Assembly (NCBI RefSeq): GCF_013155125.1
Contig: NZ_CP053564.1
Span: forward strand, 3,603,501 to 3,667,500
DNA length: 64,000 nt
Source of the DNA: Pseudonocardia broussonetiae
GTDB lineage: Bacteria; Actinomycetota; Actinomycetes; Mycobacteriales; Pseudonocardiaceae
Direction of reading: 5' to 3'
The notes under the pieces were generated by a model. It was not told where the DNA came from. It searched no databases and saw only the letters and a program-made list of their open reading frames with translations. Shown piece after piece: positions 1-8,776 of this stretch (position 1 is its first letter; every line of letters starts with the position of its first letter). The translations under genes were made by a program, and so were the position numbers.

Positions 1-1
1 C

Positions 2-949
2 GGGCTCGCCGCCGCGCTGTTCGCCCCCGCGGTCGAGTCGACCAACGCCGTGTACGGCCACCGGCTCGAGGCCGACGGGGTGCTGGCGCGCACCGAGCTG
101 TTCGGTCTGGAGCAGATGTGCAGCCGGTTGGGCTCGGTGGTGGGGCCGGCGCTGGGTGCGGTGCTGCTGGTCGTCCCGTTCCGGTGGACCGCCGTCGCCG
201 CCGCCGGCCTGTTCGCGCTGCTGTGGCTCGCGTTCGCCCGCTGGCTGCCCGACGACGCGAGCACCAGCGCGGCCGAGCCCGGCGCGGTCGCGCCGACCCT
301 GCGCCAGGTGTGGCGGACCGTGCTGGTGAACCGGTCGTTCCTGTTCTTCGTCGTGCTGTGCGCCACGCAGCTGCTCGCCTACAACCAGCTCTACCTCGTC
401 CTGCCCGAGCAGCTGGACCGCTCGACGGGGTCGCAGGCCGCGCTGGGCTGGTTCTTCGCCGGCGCGGCCGTGCTCGTCATCGTCGGGCAGGGACCGGCGG
501 TCGCGTGCGCCCGCCGCCTCGGGCACCGGAACGCGATCGTCGGCGGGCTCGCGCTGATCGCGCTGTCCTTCCTCGTCCCGCCGCTGCTGCTCGCCGACCC
601 GGGACGGGCGCTCGCCGGGCTCGTCGGGTGGGTCGCGCTGCTGCACGTCGGGCAGATGCTGATGGTGCCGCCGATGCGCGACGTCATCGGTCGGCTCGCC
701 GGCGAGCGCAACCTGGGCGCGCACTTCGGGATGCTCAGCACGGTCGGGGGACTGGCGACGCTGGTCGGCTCGGTGCTGGTCGGGTGGATCTACGACCTGG
801 TCGACGCCGGCCGCACGACCGCGGCCGCGCCGTGGCTGGCGCTGGCCGCGGTCGTCGCCGCGTCGGCGGGGGCGATGTGGCTGTGGAGCGGTCGCGACCG
901 ACTCAGCCCAGCGGCACTCGCCCGATCCGCTCCAGCATCTCGTCGATGA
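2..949 (+). CDS. MFS transporter, 5' truncated by window edge
   Basis: The reading frame is already open at base 2, so the N-terminal half lies outside the window. The visible 315 residues are hydrophobic with about eight membrane-spanning stretches and basic loops (CARRLGHRN, WSGRDR) typical of the C-terminal half of a 12-TM major facilitator exporter. The substrate cannot be read from the sequence. The gene runs convergently into the siderophore-binding lipoprotein and their 3' ends overlap by 47 bases. That neighbourhood makes a siderophore exporter or importer plausible, but this is inference only. Confidence 0.8.
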   Translation, partial: GLAAALFAPAVESTNAVYGHRLEADGVLARTELFGLEQMCSRLGSVVGPALGAVLLVVPFRWTAVAAAGLFALLWLAFARWLPDDASTSAAEPGAVAPTLRQVWRTVLVNRSFLFFVVLCATQLLAYNQLYLVLPEQLDRSTGSQAALGWFFAGAAVLVIVGQGPAVACARRLGHRNAIVGGLALIALSFLVPPLLLADPGRALAGLVGWVALLHVGQMLMVPPMRDVIGRLAGERNLGAHFGMLSTVGGLATLVGSVLVGWIYDLVDAGRTTAAAPWLALAAVVAASAGAMWLWSGRDRLSPAALARSAPASRR

Positions 950-1916
950 CGAACGGGATGGTCAACGAGTTCGGCATCGACACGGCGTCGCTCGTCACGG
1001 GGTCCAGGCCGATCATGCCGCCGGAGCGGACCACCCCGAGCGCGGCGAACGTCGGCACCGCGGCGAGCACGGGCTCGGCCTTCGCGTAGTTGTCGACGAC
1101 GAGCAGGTCGCCCTCCACCTGCGAGAGGTTCTCCGCGGCGACGTCGACGTAGAGCTCGCTGCCGAACGCGTCGCGGACGCCGGCGACCGGGCCGAAGCCC
1201 ATCTCGGTCAGCAGCTGTCCGCGCGCCGAGGCCGGGCTGAACACGCGCAGCGTCCCGCCCTCGAGCACCCGGACCAGCGCCGCGGTCCGCTCGGCGAACT
1301 GCGGGTGATCGGCCCTGGTCCGGGCGAAGACCTCCTCGACCTCCCGGATCTCGGCCGCCGCCCGGCCCGGCATCCCGACCGCCGAGCCGATGCGCGCCGT
1401 GACGTCCTTCCACGGCAGTGCCCAGTCGGTCTGCCCCGGGGCGTGCAGGACGGTCGGCGCGATGGCCGCGAGCTTGCGGTAGGTGTCCTCCTCGATCGCG
1501 TTGTTGACCGCGACGATCAGGTCCGGGCGCGCCGCCGCGATCGACTCGAGGTCGAAGTCGGTGGTCGCGTCGGCCAGCGGGGCCGGTGCCGCCGCGCCGA
1601 GGTGCGGCTCGGCCCACTCGCCGACGCCGTCGTCGGTGGAGCCCGTCCAGACCGGGACCAGCACCGGCATCACGCCCAGCGCCAGCAGCACGTCGGCGTC
1701 ACCGATCCCGACGGCCGCGACGCGGCTCGGCGCCGAGGTGACGGTGGTCGACCCGTGCACGTGTTCCAGCGTCACGGGGTAGGCGCCGGGCTCCGCGGGA
1801 CCGGCCGCGGCGCCCGCGTCCGTTCCCGGATCGTCGCCCGCACACCCGGTGACCAGCCCGGCCACCGAGATCAGGCTCCATGTGAGCGCCGTACGACGGG
1901 TGAGTTGCAGGTCCAC
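903..1916 (-). CDS. Iron-siderophore ABC transporter substrate-binding lipoprotein
   Basis: A 337-aa FecB/FepB-type (class III) periplasmic-binding protein. It starts with a short basic segment and a hydrophobic stretch ending in the lipobox LVTGC (Cys25), so it should be lipid-anchored on the outer face of the membrane. The two-lobe pattern is visible: VAAVGIGDADVLLALGVMP in the N-lobe, then FDLESIAAARPDLIVAVN, and a C-lobe beginning near RVFSPASARGQLLTEMGFGP. The GTG start at 1916 is preceded by GGAGG. No permease or ATPase lies next to it here, so it may use partners elsewhere. An IdeR/DtxR-like box sits 14 bases upstream of the start. Confidence 0.92.
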   Translation of the reverse strand: MDLQLTRRTALTWSLISVAGLVTGCAGDDPGTDAGAAAGPAEPGAYPVTLEHVHGSTTVTSAPSRVAAVGIGDADVLLALGVMPVLVPVWTGSTDDGVGEWAEPHLGAAAPAPLADATTDFDLESIAAARPDLIVAVNNAIEEDTYRKLAAIAPTVLHAPGQTDWALPWKDVTARIGSAVGMPGRAAAEIREVEEVFARTRADHPQFAERTAALVRVLEGGTLRVFSPASARGQLLTEMGFGPVAGVRDAFGSELYVDVAAENLSQVEGDLLVVDNYAKAEPVLAAVPTFAALGVVRSGGMIGLDPVTSDAVSMPNSLTIPFVIDEMLERIGRVPLG

Positions 1917-1929
1917 GCGTGCCTCCGGG

Positions 1930-1948
1930 TTAGGTGACCCTCACCATA
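1930..1948 (-). promoter_or_regulatory. Candidate IdeR/DtxR iron box
   Basis: The 19-mer TTAGGTGACCCTCACCATA matches 14 of 19 positions of the actinobacterial IdeR/DtxR consensus (TTAGGTTAGSCTAACCTAA), including both outer halves TTAGGT and CACC. It lies directly upstream of the siderophore-binding lipoprotein start, where iron-loaded repressor would block transcription. Match counted by eye. Confidence 0.6.
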
Positions 1949-2002
1949 TCTCACGGGATCATGACCGGGCGATGGTCGACGGCCGGTGCGTGACGCCCCG
2001 GG

Positions 2003-3313
2003 TCAGCGCGCGCGGCTCGCCGACCACGCCGCCATCTCGGCCACCGCCACCACCTCCGCCGCGTGCGCGGCACGGAGGCGGGCGGCCAGGGCGGCGAACA
2101 GGTCGTCGCGCTCGGGCGTGGAGAGGGGAGGGGTGGCGTCCAGCTCGGCCCGCAGCGCCCACAGCTCGCCCGCGGACTCCTCCGCGGCCGCGGCGCCGGC
2201 GTCGCCCTCGGCCACAACGGCCTGCTGCACGGCCGCGGTGAGCTCGCGCAGCCGCGCGAACGGCGGGACGTCGACCGGCAGCGCCGCCTCGGCCACCCCG
2301 TGCCAGGCCGCGGCGGCCGCGCGCCACGCCCGCGCGGCCGGCGCGGTGCCGCCGACGAGGGGTCCGGCGTCGTCGAGGAACGCGGCGGTGAGGTCGCGCA
2401 GGTGCCCGCCCGTCGCGCCGGCGGGAGAGGCGCCCTCCCAGACCGAGGCCAGCGCGCCGGTGAGGCCGCGGCCGTCGGCGAACACGCGCGGCCAGCCCTT
2501 CGCCGCCCCCGCGTCGGTGAGGGTGCGCGCCCACTTCGCCCACGCCGGCAGCGCGAACGACGCGGACGTGCCGCCGAGGCGGGTGGCGCCGTCGGTGATC
2601 GCGTCGGCGACCGCCGCGTGCAGGACCTGCTCGGGCACGTCGCCCTCGGGCCGCGGGACGACCAGCAGGTTCTTGTACGAGCCCACCCGTGCGCGGGCGG
2701 CCCGCAGGCGGTCGGCGGGGACGCCGAGCGGGGCGAGGGTGCGGTCGTCGACGCGGTAGCGGTCGCCGTCCCGCCCGTGCACGACGACCGGGTGCCCGCC
2801 CATGCCGTCGAAGCTCGCCGGCAGGTGCCCGTAGCCGACGACGTGGCGGTCCGGCCAGACCAGGGCGGGCGTGCCGGCGTCGAGCGCGGCGTCCAGGGCC
2901 CGGGCCGCGCCGACGGCGCCCCCGGTCCGCTCGACGGCGGCCGGCACCCCCAGCCGGGACAGCGCGGCCAGCGGCGCCCGGTCGGCGTACTGCCACTGGG
3001 AGGAGAACCCGAGCACGACCGGGCGGCTGCCGTCGTGCGCGAACTCCCACAGGATGTAGCCCGCGCCCGGTCCGCCGGCGATCCCGAACACCAGCGCCTC
3101 GGAGAGCTCCGCGCCCGCCGCCCGGACGCCGTGGTGCGCCAGGACGTTCGCGAGCGCGGCCGACGCCGGGTGGGTCCCGCCGCGCAGCCGGTAGCCGGCG
3201 TGCTCGACGGGTCCGGACGGCCCGGCGACGTGCAGCCGGGCGGTGCTGTAGCTCTCGCCGGTGCGCGCCATCCGCGCGCGGATCCGGGCCTTGAGCTGCT
3301 TCTGACGGGTCAT
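2003..3313 (-). CDS. BtrH N-terminal-domain / DUF4872-like protein
   Basis: A 436-aa protein. The ATG at 3313 is chosen because GGGGAG lies just upstream and the N-terminus MTRQKQLKARIRARMARTG is typical of actinobacterial BtrH-like proteins. Residues about 30-200 form a C39-peptidase-like fold as in BtrH, the acyltransferase of butirosin biosynthesis; residues about 230-436 are helical and Ala-rich. The position where a catalytic Cys would be expected (RGGTHPASAALANVLAHHG) carries Pro, so a thiol mechanism is doubtful. It stands alone, transcribed away from the PIG-L operon. The substrate is unknown and the family call is from memory of the motif style. Confidence 0.65.
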   Translation of the reverse strand: MTRQKQLKARIRARMARTGESYSTARLHVAGPSGPVEHAGYRLRGGTHPASAALANVLAHHGVRAAGAELSEALVFGIAGGPGAGYILWEFAHDGSRPVVLGFSSQWQYADRAPLAALSRLGVPAAVERTGGAVGAARALDAALDAGTPALVWPDRHVVGYGHLPASFDGMGGHPVVVHGRDGDRYRVDDRTLAPLGVPADRLRAARARVGSYKNLLVVPRPEGDVPEQVLHAAVADAITDGATRLGGTSASFALPAWAKWARTLTDAGAAKGWPRVFADGRGLTGALASVWEGASPAGATGGHLRDLTAAFLDDAGPLVGGTAPAARAWRAAAAAWHGVAEAALPVDVPPFARLRELTAAVQQAVVAEGDAGAAAAEESAGELWALRAELDATPPLSTPERDDLFAALAARLRAAHAAEVVAVAEMAAWSASRAR

Positions 3314-3723
3314 GACCGCTCCCCACGGCCGGACGGCGGGTGCGGTCACCACGCCCCGCACGCCGCCCCGGCCGGTTCGAGCTGGTCGTGCACCGGTCTG
3401 GTCGGGGCCGAGGCTCCCGCAGTCCCCTTCGCCCCCGCGTCGCCGGGTCGCGTGGGAGCCCGGTCTGGAGGTCCGGCGTGGCCGACGCCGTGCGGGGAGT
3501 GTGCCACAGCGGCGGTGCAGGGAGGAGGCGCCGCGGCCGTTCGCCGCCCCGCTCGCCGTTCGCCCCGCCCCCGCACGGGCGGGCCGCGACCCGAACGCGT
3601 GCGGAACGGCCGGTTCCTAGCGTCGCAGGAGCGCCGGAGCCACCGGCCGCCGCGGACCGGGGAGGACCCGGACGCGGGTGATCCTGCGGCCGGTCGGCCG
3701 CGGACCCACGAGGAGCTCTTCCG
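3314..3723. other. Intergenic region between BtrH-like gene and PIG-L operon
   Basis: 410 bases between divergent genes. From 3314 to about 3590 I see no credible gene or hairpin, only C-rich filler. The right part holds the paired direct repeats and -10 of the PIG-L promoter, followed by a leader of roughly 95 bases ending in GAGGAG before the TTG start. Confidence 0.6.
3591..3623 (+). promoter_or_regulatory. SARP-type direct repeats and -10 for PIG-L operon
   Basis: GAACG occurs at 3593-3597 and again at 3604-3608, 11 bp apart, followed after 9 bases by the -10 hexamer TAGCGT (3618-3623). Direct repeats at one-helical-turn spacing ending about 8-9 bp before the -10 are the classical binding arrangement of SARP regulators. 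The same arrangement recurs before the methyltransferase at 8749-8779, and a SARP-domain gene lies between the two. Confidence 0.65.
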
Positions 3724-4518
3724 TTGTCCGTCATCCCCCTCACCCCGCGGGCCACCGGGCCCGCCACCACCGACGTCACCGCCCTCGGGACGGTGCTCGG
3801 CGTCTGGGCCCACCCCGACGACGAGGCGTTCCTGTCCGCCGGCCTGATGGCCGCCGCCCGCGACGCCGGGCAGCGGGTGGTCTGCGTGACCGCGACGCTC
3901 GGCGAGCGCGGCACCGACGACCCGCACGAGTGGCCACCCGACCGGTTGGCCCGCGTCCGGCGCCACGAGCTCGAGGCGTCGCTGGCCGTCCTCGGCGTCG
4001 ACGAGCACCACCTGCTCGGCATCACCGACGGCACCTGCGCCGCGCAGCCCCACGACGCGCTCGTGCGCCACCTCGGCCGCGTGATCGAGGCCGTCGCGCC
4101 CGACACGATCCTGACGTTCGGGCCCGACGGCCTGACCGGCCACGAGGACCACCAGACCGTCTCCGCCTGGGTCACCGACGCCCGGGCCGCCGTCGCGCCG
4201 GGGACGCGCCTGCTGCACGCGACCACCACCGGCGAGTTCGTCGACGCGTGGGAGCCCGCCCGCGACGCGTTCCCGGTGTTCCTCGCCGACGGGCTGCCGC
4301 TGCGGACGCCCGAGTCGGCGCTGGCGGTGCACCTGCGGCTGGACGGCGCGGCGCTCGACCGGAAGGTCGTGGCGCTGCGCGCGCAGGCCGGCCAGACGAC
4401 CGGACTGATCGCGGCCGTCGGCGAGGAACGGGTGCGGACGTGGTGGTCGGTGGAGGCGTTCGTCGCCGCCGAGGCCGCCTGCTCCCGCACCTGGGGCACC
4501 TGGCGGGTGGCGGCATGA
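3724..4518 (+). CDS. PIG-L family deacetylase
   Basis: A 264-aa zinc-dependent LmbE/PIG-L deacetylase, the family that removes acetyl groups from GlcNAc-type substrates (MshB, BshB relatives). The zinc motif AHPDDE covers residues 29-34 and the second metal histidine is in the GHEDH block (about 139-143). The TTG start is supported by GAGGAG eight bases upstream. The stop overlaps the azlC start (ATGA), so the three genes form a tight operon. Placing a deacetylase in front of an amino-acid exporter suggests hydrolysis of an N-acylated compound followed by export of the product, but this is inference. Expression is likely under the SARP regulator at 5657. Confidence 0.9.
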   Translation: MSVIPLTPRATGPATTDVTALGTVLGVWAHPDDEAFLSAGLMAAARDAGQRVVCVTATLGERGTDDPHEWPPDRLARVRRHELEASLAVLGVDEHHLLGITDGTCAAQPHDALVRHLGRVIEAVAPDTILTFGPDGLTGHEDHQTVSAWVTDARAAVAPGTRLLHATTTGEFVDAWEPARDAFPVFLADGLPLRTPESALAVHLRLDGAALDRKVVALRAQAGQTTGLIAAVGEERVRTWWSVEAFVAAEAACSRTWGTWRVAA

Positions 4519-5243
4519 GCGCCCCGGCGAACCCGGCGGTCGCCGCCCAGCTGCGGCGCGGCGCGCGCGACACGGTCGCGGTGATCGTCGCCTACCTCCC
4601 GTTCGGCATGGCCGTCGGCGCGGCGCTCGCGCACGCGGACGTGCCCCCGCTCGTGGCGTGGGCGTCGTCGCCGCTGCTGTTCGGCGGGGCCGGGCAGCTG
4701 CTCGCGGTCCAGCTGCTCGGCGCGGGCGCGGGCGCCGTGGTCACCGTGTCGGCCGTGCTCGTGGTCAACGCGCGGTTCCTGCTCTACGGCGCCGCGCTCG
4801 CCCCGCACGTCGCGGACTGGCCCCGGCGCACCCGCTGGGCCGCGGCGCACCTGCTCGCCGACCCCGTCTACGCGCTGGTCGCCGCCCGGTTCGCGGGCCC
4901 CGCCGGGTCCGGGCCGCCGCGGGAGCGCAGGGCCTACTACGCCGGCGTCGGCGTGACGCTGTGGGTCGTCTGGTCGCTGGTCACGGGGCTCGGGATGCTG
5001 CTGGCCGGGGCGCTGCCCGCCGGTCTGCGGCTCGACGACGCCGCGCCGCTGACGTTCCTGCTCCTGCTGCTGCCGATGCTCGGGACCCGCGCCGCGGTGG
5101 TCGCCGCCGCGTCCGGGGGCCTCGCGGCCGCTGCGGTCCTCGCGCTGCCGCTGGGCCTGGACGTGCTGGTCGGCGCCGCTGCCGGTGTGGCGGCCGGCGC
5201 GCTGGCCGCCCGGAGCGGGGCGGCGGGTGGTCCCCGTGGCTGA
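4515..5243 (+). CDS. azlC: AzlC family branched-chain amino acid exporter subunit
   Basis: A 242-aa membrane protein with five or more hydrophobic segments and the family start (AVIVAYLPFGMAVGAALAHA, then SSPLLFGGAGQLLAVQLLG). With AzlD it forms a two-component exporter of branched-chain amino acids or analogues in the cytoplasmic membrane. The start ATG overlaps the PIG-L stop in ATGA, indicating translational coupling. A longer in-frame extension upstream is only the PIG-L gene in another frame. Confidence 0.9.
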   Translation: MSAPANPAVAAQLRRGARDTVAVIVAYLPFGMAVGAALAHADVPPLVAWASSPLLFGGAGQLLAVQLLGAGAGAVVTVSAVLVVNARFLLYGAALAPHVADWPRRTRWAAAHLLADPVYALVAARFAGPAGSGPPRERRAYYAGVGVTLWVVWSLVTGLGMLLAGALPAGLRLDDAAPLTFLLLLLPMLGTRAAVVAAASGGLAAAAVLALPLGLDVLVGAAAGVAAGALAARSGAAGGPRG

Positions 5244-5571
5244 GACGATCACGGTGGCTGAGCCGCTGCTGGTGCTCCTCGTCGCCGCACTGGGCACCTA
5301 CGCCCTGCGCGCGGCGTTCCTGGTCACGGCACAGGACCGGCCCCCGGGGCCGCTGGCCCGGCTGCTGCCGCACGTCGGGCCCGCGGTGCTGGCCGCGATC
5401 ACGCTGCCCGCCCTGATCGCCCCGCGGGGGGCCGTGACGGTCGTCGACACCGTGCCCGCGCTGCTGGCCGCCTCGGTCGCCGCGCTCGTGTGGCGGCGCA
5501 CGCGGAGCCTGCCGCTGGCGCTGTTCGCCGGTCTCGGCCTGTCGGTGCTGGCCCACGCGGTGCTGGGCTGA
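5236..5571 (+). CDS. azlD: AzlD family transporter small subunit
   Basis: A roughly 111-aa protein with three to four hydrophobic segments (LLVLLVAALGTYALRAAFLV, then VLAAITLPALIAP, then LALFAGLGLSVLAH), the standard size and pattern of AzlD. The GTG at 5236, which overlaps the azlC stop, is preferred because it leaves a normal-length N-terminus; GTG at 5227 is an alternative. It is the last gene of the PIG-L operon. Confidence 0.85.
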   Translation: MAETITVAEPLLVLLVAALGTYALRAAFLVTAQDRPPGPLARLLPHVGPAVLAAITLPALIAPRGAVTVVDTVPALLAASVAALVWRRTRSLPLALFAGLGLSVLAHAVLG

Positions 5572-5656
5572 CGAGGTCCCCCGACCGGCCCCTGCCGCGC
5601 GGGCCGGTCGGCCGGGAGGCTGGCCGTGCGGTCCGCGCGGGGGAGGAGCGGCGACG

Positions 5657-8600
5657 ATGGACGTCACCCTGCTCGGCGAGCAGCTGCTCGCCGGGCCCGA
5701 CGGCGTCGTGCGGGCGCGGTCGTCGCGGACGATCGCGCTCATCGCGTTCCTGGTCGCGCACGGGGACGCGCCGCAGACCCGCCAGCGCATCGCCGCCGCC
5801 TTCTGGCCGGACTCCTCCGACGAGCAGGCGCTGACCAACCTGCGGCGCGAGCTGCACCAGCTGCGCGCCGTCCTCGGCGACGAGCCCGCGCTCGTCGTCA
5901 CCCCGCGCGACCTCGCCTGGCGCGACAGCCCGACCTGCGTCGTCGACGTCCGGGCCTTCCGCGCCGACCGCGCCGCCGCGCTCGCGGCCACCGACCGGGA
6001 CGCGTTCCTGGCCCGCGCGTCGGCCGCCGTCGCCCGCTACGGGGGCGAGTTCCTGCCCGGCAGCGACGAGGACTGGGCCCGCGACACCCGCGCCGAGCTG
6101 GAGCAGCAGTGCGTCGACCTGCTCGACCGGTGCGTCGCGGCGCACCGCGGGGCCGGCGACCCCGACCGGGCGATCGGGGCCGCGCGGCGTCGCGTGGCGC
6201 TGCGCCCCGTGGAGGAGTCCGGCTACCGCACGCTGATCGAGCTGCACGGCGAGCAGGGCGACCGGGCGGGTGCGGTGAGCGCCTACCACCACTGCGCCTC
6301 GGTGCTCGAGCGCGAGCTCGGCGTCGAGCCCGACCCGCTCACCCGCGCCGCGCTGAACCGGCTGCTGGCCCGCTCGGGCCCGGCCGTCGCCGCGGTCGTC
6401 GAACCGCCCCGCCGGCGGACGGGCGGGGGCGGGCGGTTCGTCGGCCGCGCGGCCGAGCTGCAGGCGCTGCGCGGGCGGTGGGGCACCGCGACCACCGGCG
6501 TCGCCGGGCTCGTCCTGCTGCGCGGGGACCCGGGGATCGGCAAGTCCCGGTTGATGGCCGAGCTGGCCGACGAGGTCCGCCACGGCGGCGCGGTGGTGGC
6601 GCAGGCGCAGTGCTTCGGCACGTCGGGGCGGCTCGCGCTGGCCCCGGTCGCGGACTGGCTGCGCACCCCCGCGGTCCGCGCGGCGCTGCCGTCGGTCGAC
6701 CCGGTGTGGCGGGCCGAGGTGGAGCGCCTGCTGCCCCCGGCGGGGCCGCGCGCCGAACCCGCGCGGCCCGGCCCGCGCGCGATGGTCGACGCCTGGCAGC
6801 GCCACCGCTTCTTCGAGGGACTGAGCAGGGCGGTGTTCGCCGTCGACCGGCCCGTCCTGCTGACGATCGACAACCTGCAGTGGTGCGACCAGGAGACGCT
6901 GGCGTTCACGACGTTCTGCCTCGGCCTCGCGACGGACGAGCCCGTCCTGGTGGTGGCGACGCTGCGCGAGGACCACGACCCGGCGGTGGGGGAGTGGATC
7001 GCCCGGATGCGCGCCACCGGCCGGCTCACAGAGATCGCCCTGGGCCCGTTCGAGGTCGCCGACACGGCCGCCCTCGCCGCGGCCGTCACCGGCAGCGCCC
7101 TGACCGCGGCCGAGGCGGACCTGCTGCACGCGACGACCGGCGGTTTCCCGCTCTACATCGTCGAGGCCGGGCGCGCCGACGCCGCGGCCCCCGCGGGCGA
7201 CCAGCTGGCGTCGGTCCTGCAGAGCAGGCTCGCCCAGGTGAGCGACGAGGCCCGCGACCTCGCCGGGCTGGCCGCCGCCGTGGGCCGCGACGTCACCCTC
7301 GACCTGCTCACCGAGGCCGCCGACCTGCCCGCCGACGCCGTCGTCCGCGCGGTGGACGAGCTGTGGCGCAGTCGCATCCTGCGGGAGGTCGGCGACGGCT
7401 ACGACTTCTCCCACGACCTGCTGCGCGACGTCGCCTACGCGGGCGTGAGCCCGCCCCGGCGGTGGCTGCTGCACCGGCGCGTCGCGCAGGGCCTGGAGCT
7501 GCTGCACGCCGACGAGCCCGACGCGGTGTCCGCGCAGCTCGCCGAGCAGTACGCCCGCGGCGGGCGCCCGGACCGGGCGGTCGACAACTACCGGCGGGCC
7601 GCCGCCGTCGCCGCGTCGATGTTCGCCCACGACGAGGCGATCCGGCTGCACGAGGCCGCCCTGGAGATCGTGCGCGGGCTGCCGGACGGGCGCGACCGGC
7701 TCGGCCGCGAGCTGACCCTCATCGAGTCGCTGGTCCGGCCGCTGACCGCCCGGTACGGGCCCGCGTCGCCGCTGATCCGGGACGCGCTGGAGCGGGCCAT
7801 CGGCCTCGCCGAGACGCTCGGGCGGCGCGAGTCCGCCCTGGACGCGCTCGTCGGGCTGTGGGCCGCGCAGTTCGTGCACGGCGACACCGCGGTGGCCCAC
7901 CGCACGGCCACGCGCGCCCTGGAGATCGTGCCCCCCGACTCGCCCCTGCGCGGGCCGGTGCACTTCGGCTTCGCCGGGTCGGCCGCGAGCCTGGGGCGGC
8001 TCGCGGAGTCCGTGGAGCACTTCGCGCTCGCGGCCCGCTACGGCGGGGCGCACGAGCTGACCGTCGGCACGCGGACCGACGTCCACGGGCCCGCGTGGAC
8101 CGCGCACGTGCACTGGCTGCTCGGCGACGCCGACCGGGCCCGCGAGTGCGCCGCCGACGCCGTCGCCCGCGCGCGGGCCGGGGACAGCGCGCACCAGCTC
8201 GCCGTCGCGCTGGCCTACGCCGCCGTCACCCGCCAGCTCCGCGGCGACCGCGACGAGCTCGGCCGCGCCGTCGCCGAGCTCGGCGAGCTGTGCGGGCGCT
8301 ACTCCTTCGCCTACTACCGGGAGTGGGGGCTCGTGCTCACCGGCTGGAGCCGCGACGACGGCACCGGGGCCGCCCTCGCCCGGCGCGGCGTGGAGGCGCT
8401 CACCGCCGACGGGGCGCTGGCCCGCATGCCGTACTGGCTGTCGCTCTGCGCCGACATCGAGCGGCGGGAGGGCCGCCCCGACGCCGCCCGCGCGATGCTG
8501 GACGCCGCCCTGGAGAGCGGGCGGGCCCGCGACGACGTGTGGTGGCTGCCCGAGGTGCTGCGCGCGCGGGCCGCCCTCGGCGACGACGCGGACGGGGCCG

Positions 8601-8776
8601 TGGCCCGCCTGCGCGAGGGCGCCCGGCTCGCCGCCGCGCACGGCAGCGTCGTCCTGCTCGCCCGGTGCCGCGCCGACCTCGCCGCCCGCGGCGTTCCCGA
8701 CGGGCCGTTCGGCGTTCCCCCGGAGCCCGCCGACCTCCTCCCGGACGCGAACGGCACGCGAACGCCGCGTTCCTAG
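5657..8776 (+). CDS. SARP/AfsR-type regulator: BTAD + AAA ATPase + TPR
   Basis: A 1039-aa pathway-type activator. Residues about 1-95 form a winged-helix DNA-binding domain (RQRIAAAFWPDSSDEQALTN), 95-245 the bacterial transcriptional activator domain ending in ELGVEPDPLTRAALNRLLA, and about 265-520 a P-loop ATPase (Walker A GDPGIGKS near residue 290, Walker B LLTIDNLQW near 400). The C-terminal third is an Ala-rich TPR-like array. The ATG is preceded by GGGGAGGAG. Its TAG stop lies inside the -10 box of the following methyltransferase promoter. Paired direct repeats before both flanking units make it the probable local activator. Confidence 0.92.
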   Translation: MDVTLLGEQLLAGPDGVVRARSSRTIALIAFLVAHGDAPQTRQRIAAAFWPDSSDEQALTNLRRELHQLRAVLGDEPALVVTPRDLAWRDSPTCVVDVRAFRADRAAALAATDRDAFLARASAAVARYGGEFLPGSDEDWARDTRAELEQQCVDLLDRCVAAHRGAGDPDRAIGAARRRVALRPVEESGYRTLIELHGEQGDRAGAVSAYHHCASVLERELGVEPDPLTRAALNRLLARSGPAVAAVVEPPRRRTGGGGRFVGRAAELQALRGRWGTATTGVAGLVLLRGDPGIGKSRLMAELADEVRHGGAVVAQAQCFGTSGRLALAPVADWLRTPAVRAALPSVDPVWRAEVERLLPPAGPRAEPARPGPRAMVDAWQRHRFFEGLSRAVFAVDRPVLLTIDNLQWCDQETLAFTTFCLGLATDEPVLVVATLREDHDPAVGEWIARMRATGRLTEIALGPFEVADTAALAAAVTGSALTAAEADLLHATTGGFPLYIVEAGRADAAAPAGDQLASVLQSRLAQVSDEARDLAGLAAAVGRDVTLDLLTEAADLPADAVVRAVDELWRSRILREVGDGYDFSHDLLRDVAYAGVSPPRRWLLHRRVAQGLELLHADEPDAVSAQLAEQYARGGRPDRAVDNYRRAAAVAASMFAHDEAIRLHEAALEIVRGLPDGRDRLGRELTLIESLVRPLTARYGPASPLIRDALERAIGLAETLGRRESALDALVGLWAAQFVHGDTAVAHRTATRALEIVPPDSPLRGPVHFGFAGSAASLGRLAESVEHFALAARYGGAHELTVGTRTDVHGPAWTAHVHWLLGDADRARECAADAVARARAGDSAHQLAVALAYAAVTRQLRGDRDELGRAVAELGELCGRYSFAYYREWGLVLTGWSRDDGTGAALARRGVEALTADGALARMPYWLSLCADIERREGRPDAARAMLDAALESGRARDDVWWLPEVLRARAALGDDADGAVARLREGARLAAAHGSVVLLARCRADLAARGVPDGPFGVPPEPADLLPDANGTRTPRS

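Noticed and set aside
1959..5297. A 1112-codon minus-strand frame
   Set aside because: It is antisense to the BtrH-like gene frame and the PIG-L/azlC genes, Arg/Gly/Pro-rich, a typical high-GC shadow.
5399..8641. A 1080-codon frame antisense to the SARP regulator
   Set aside because: The plus-strand frame has clear BTAD and P-loop domains; the antisense text is compositionally biased with no motif.
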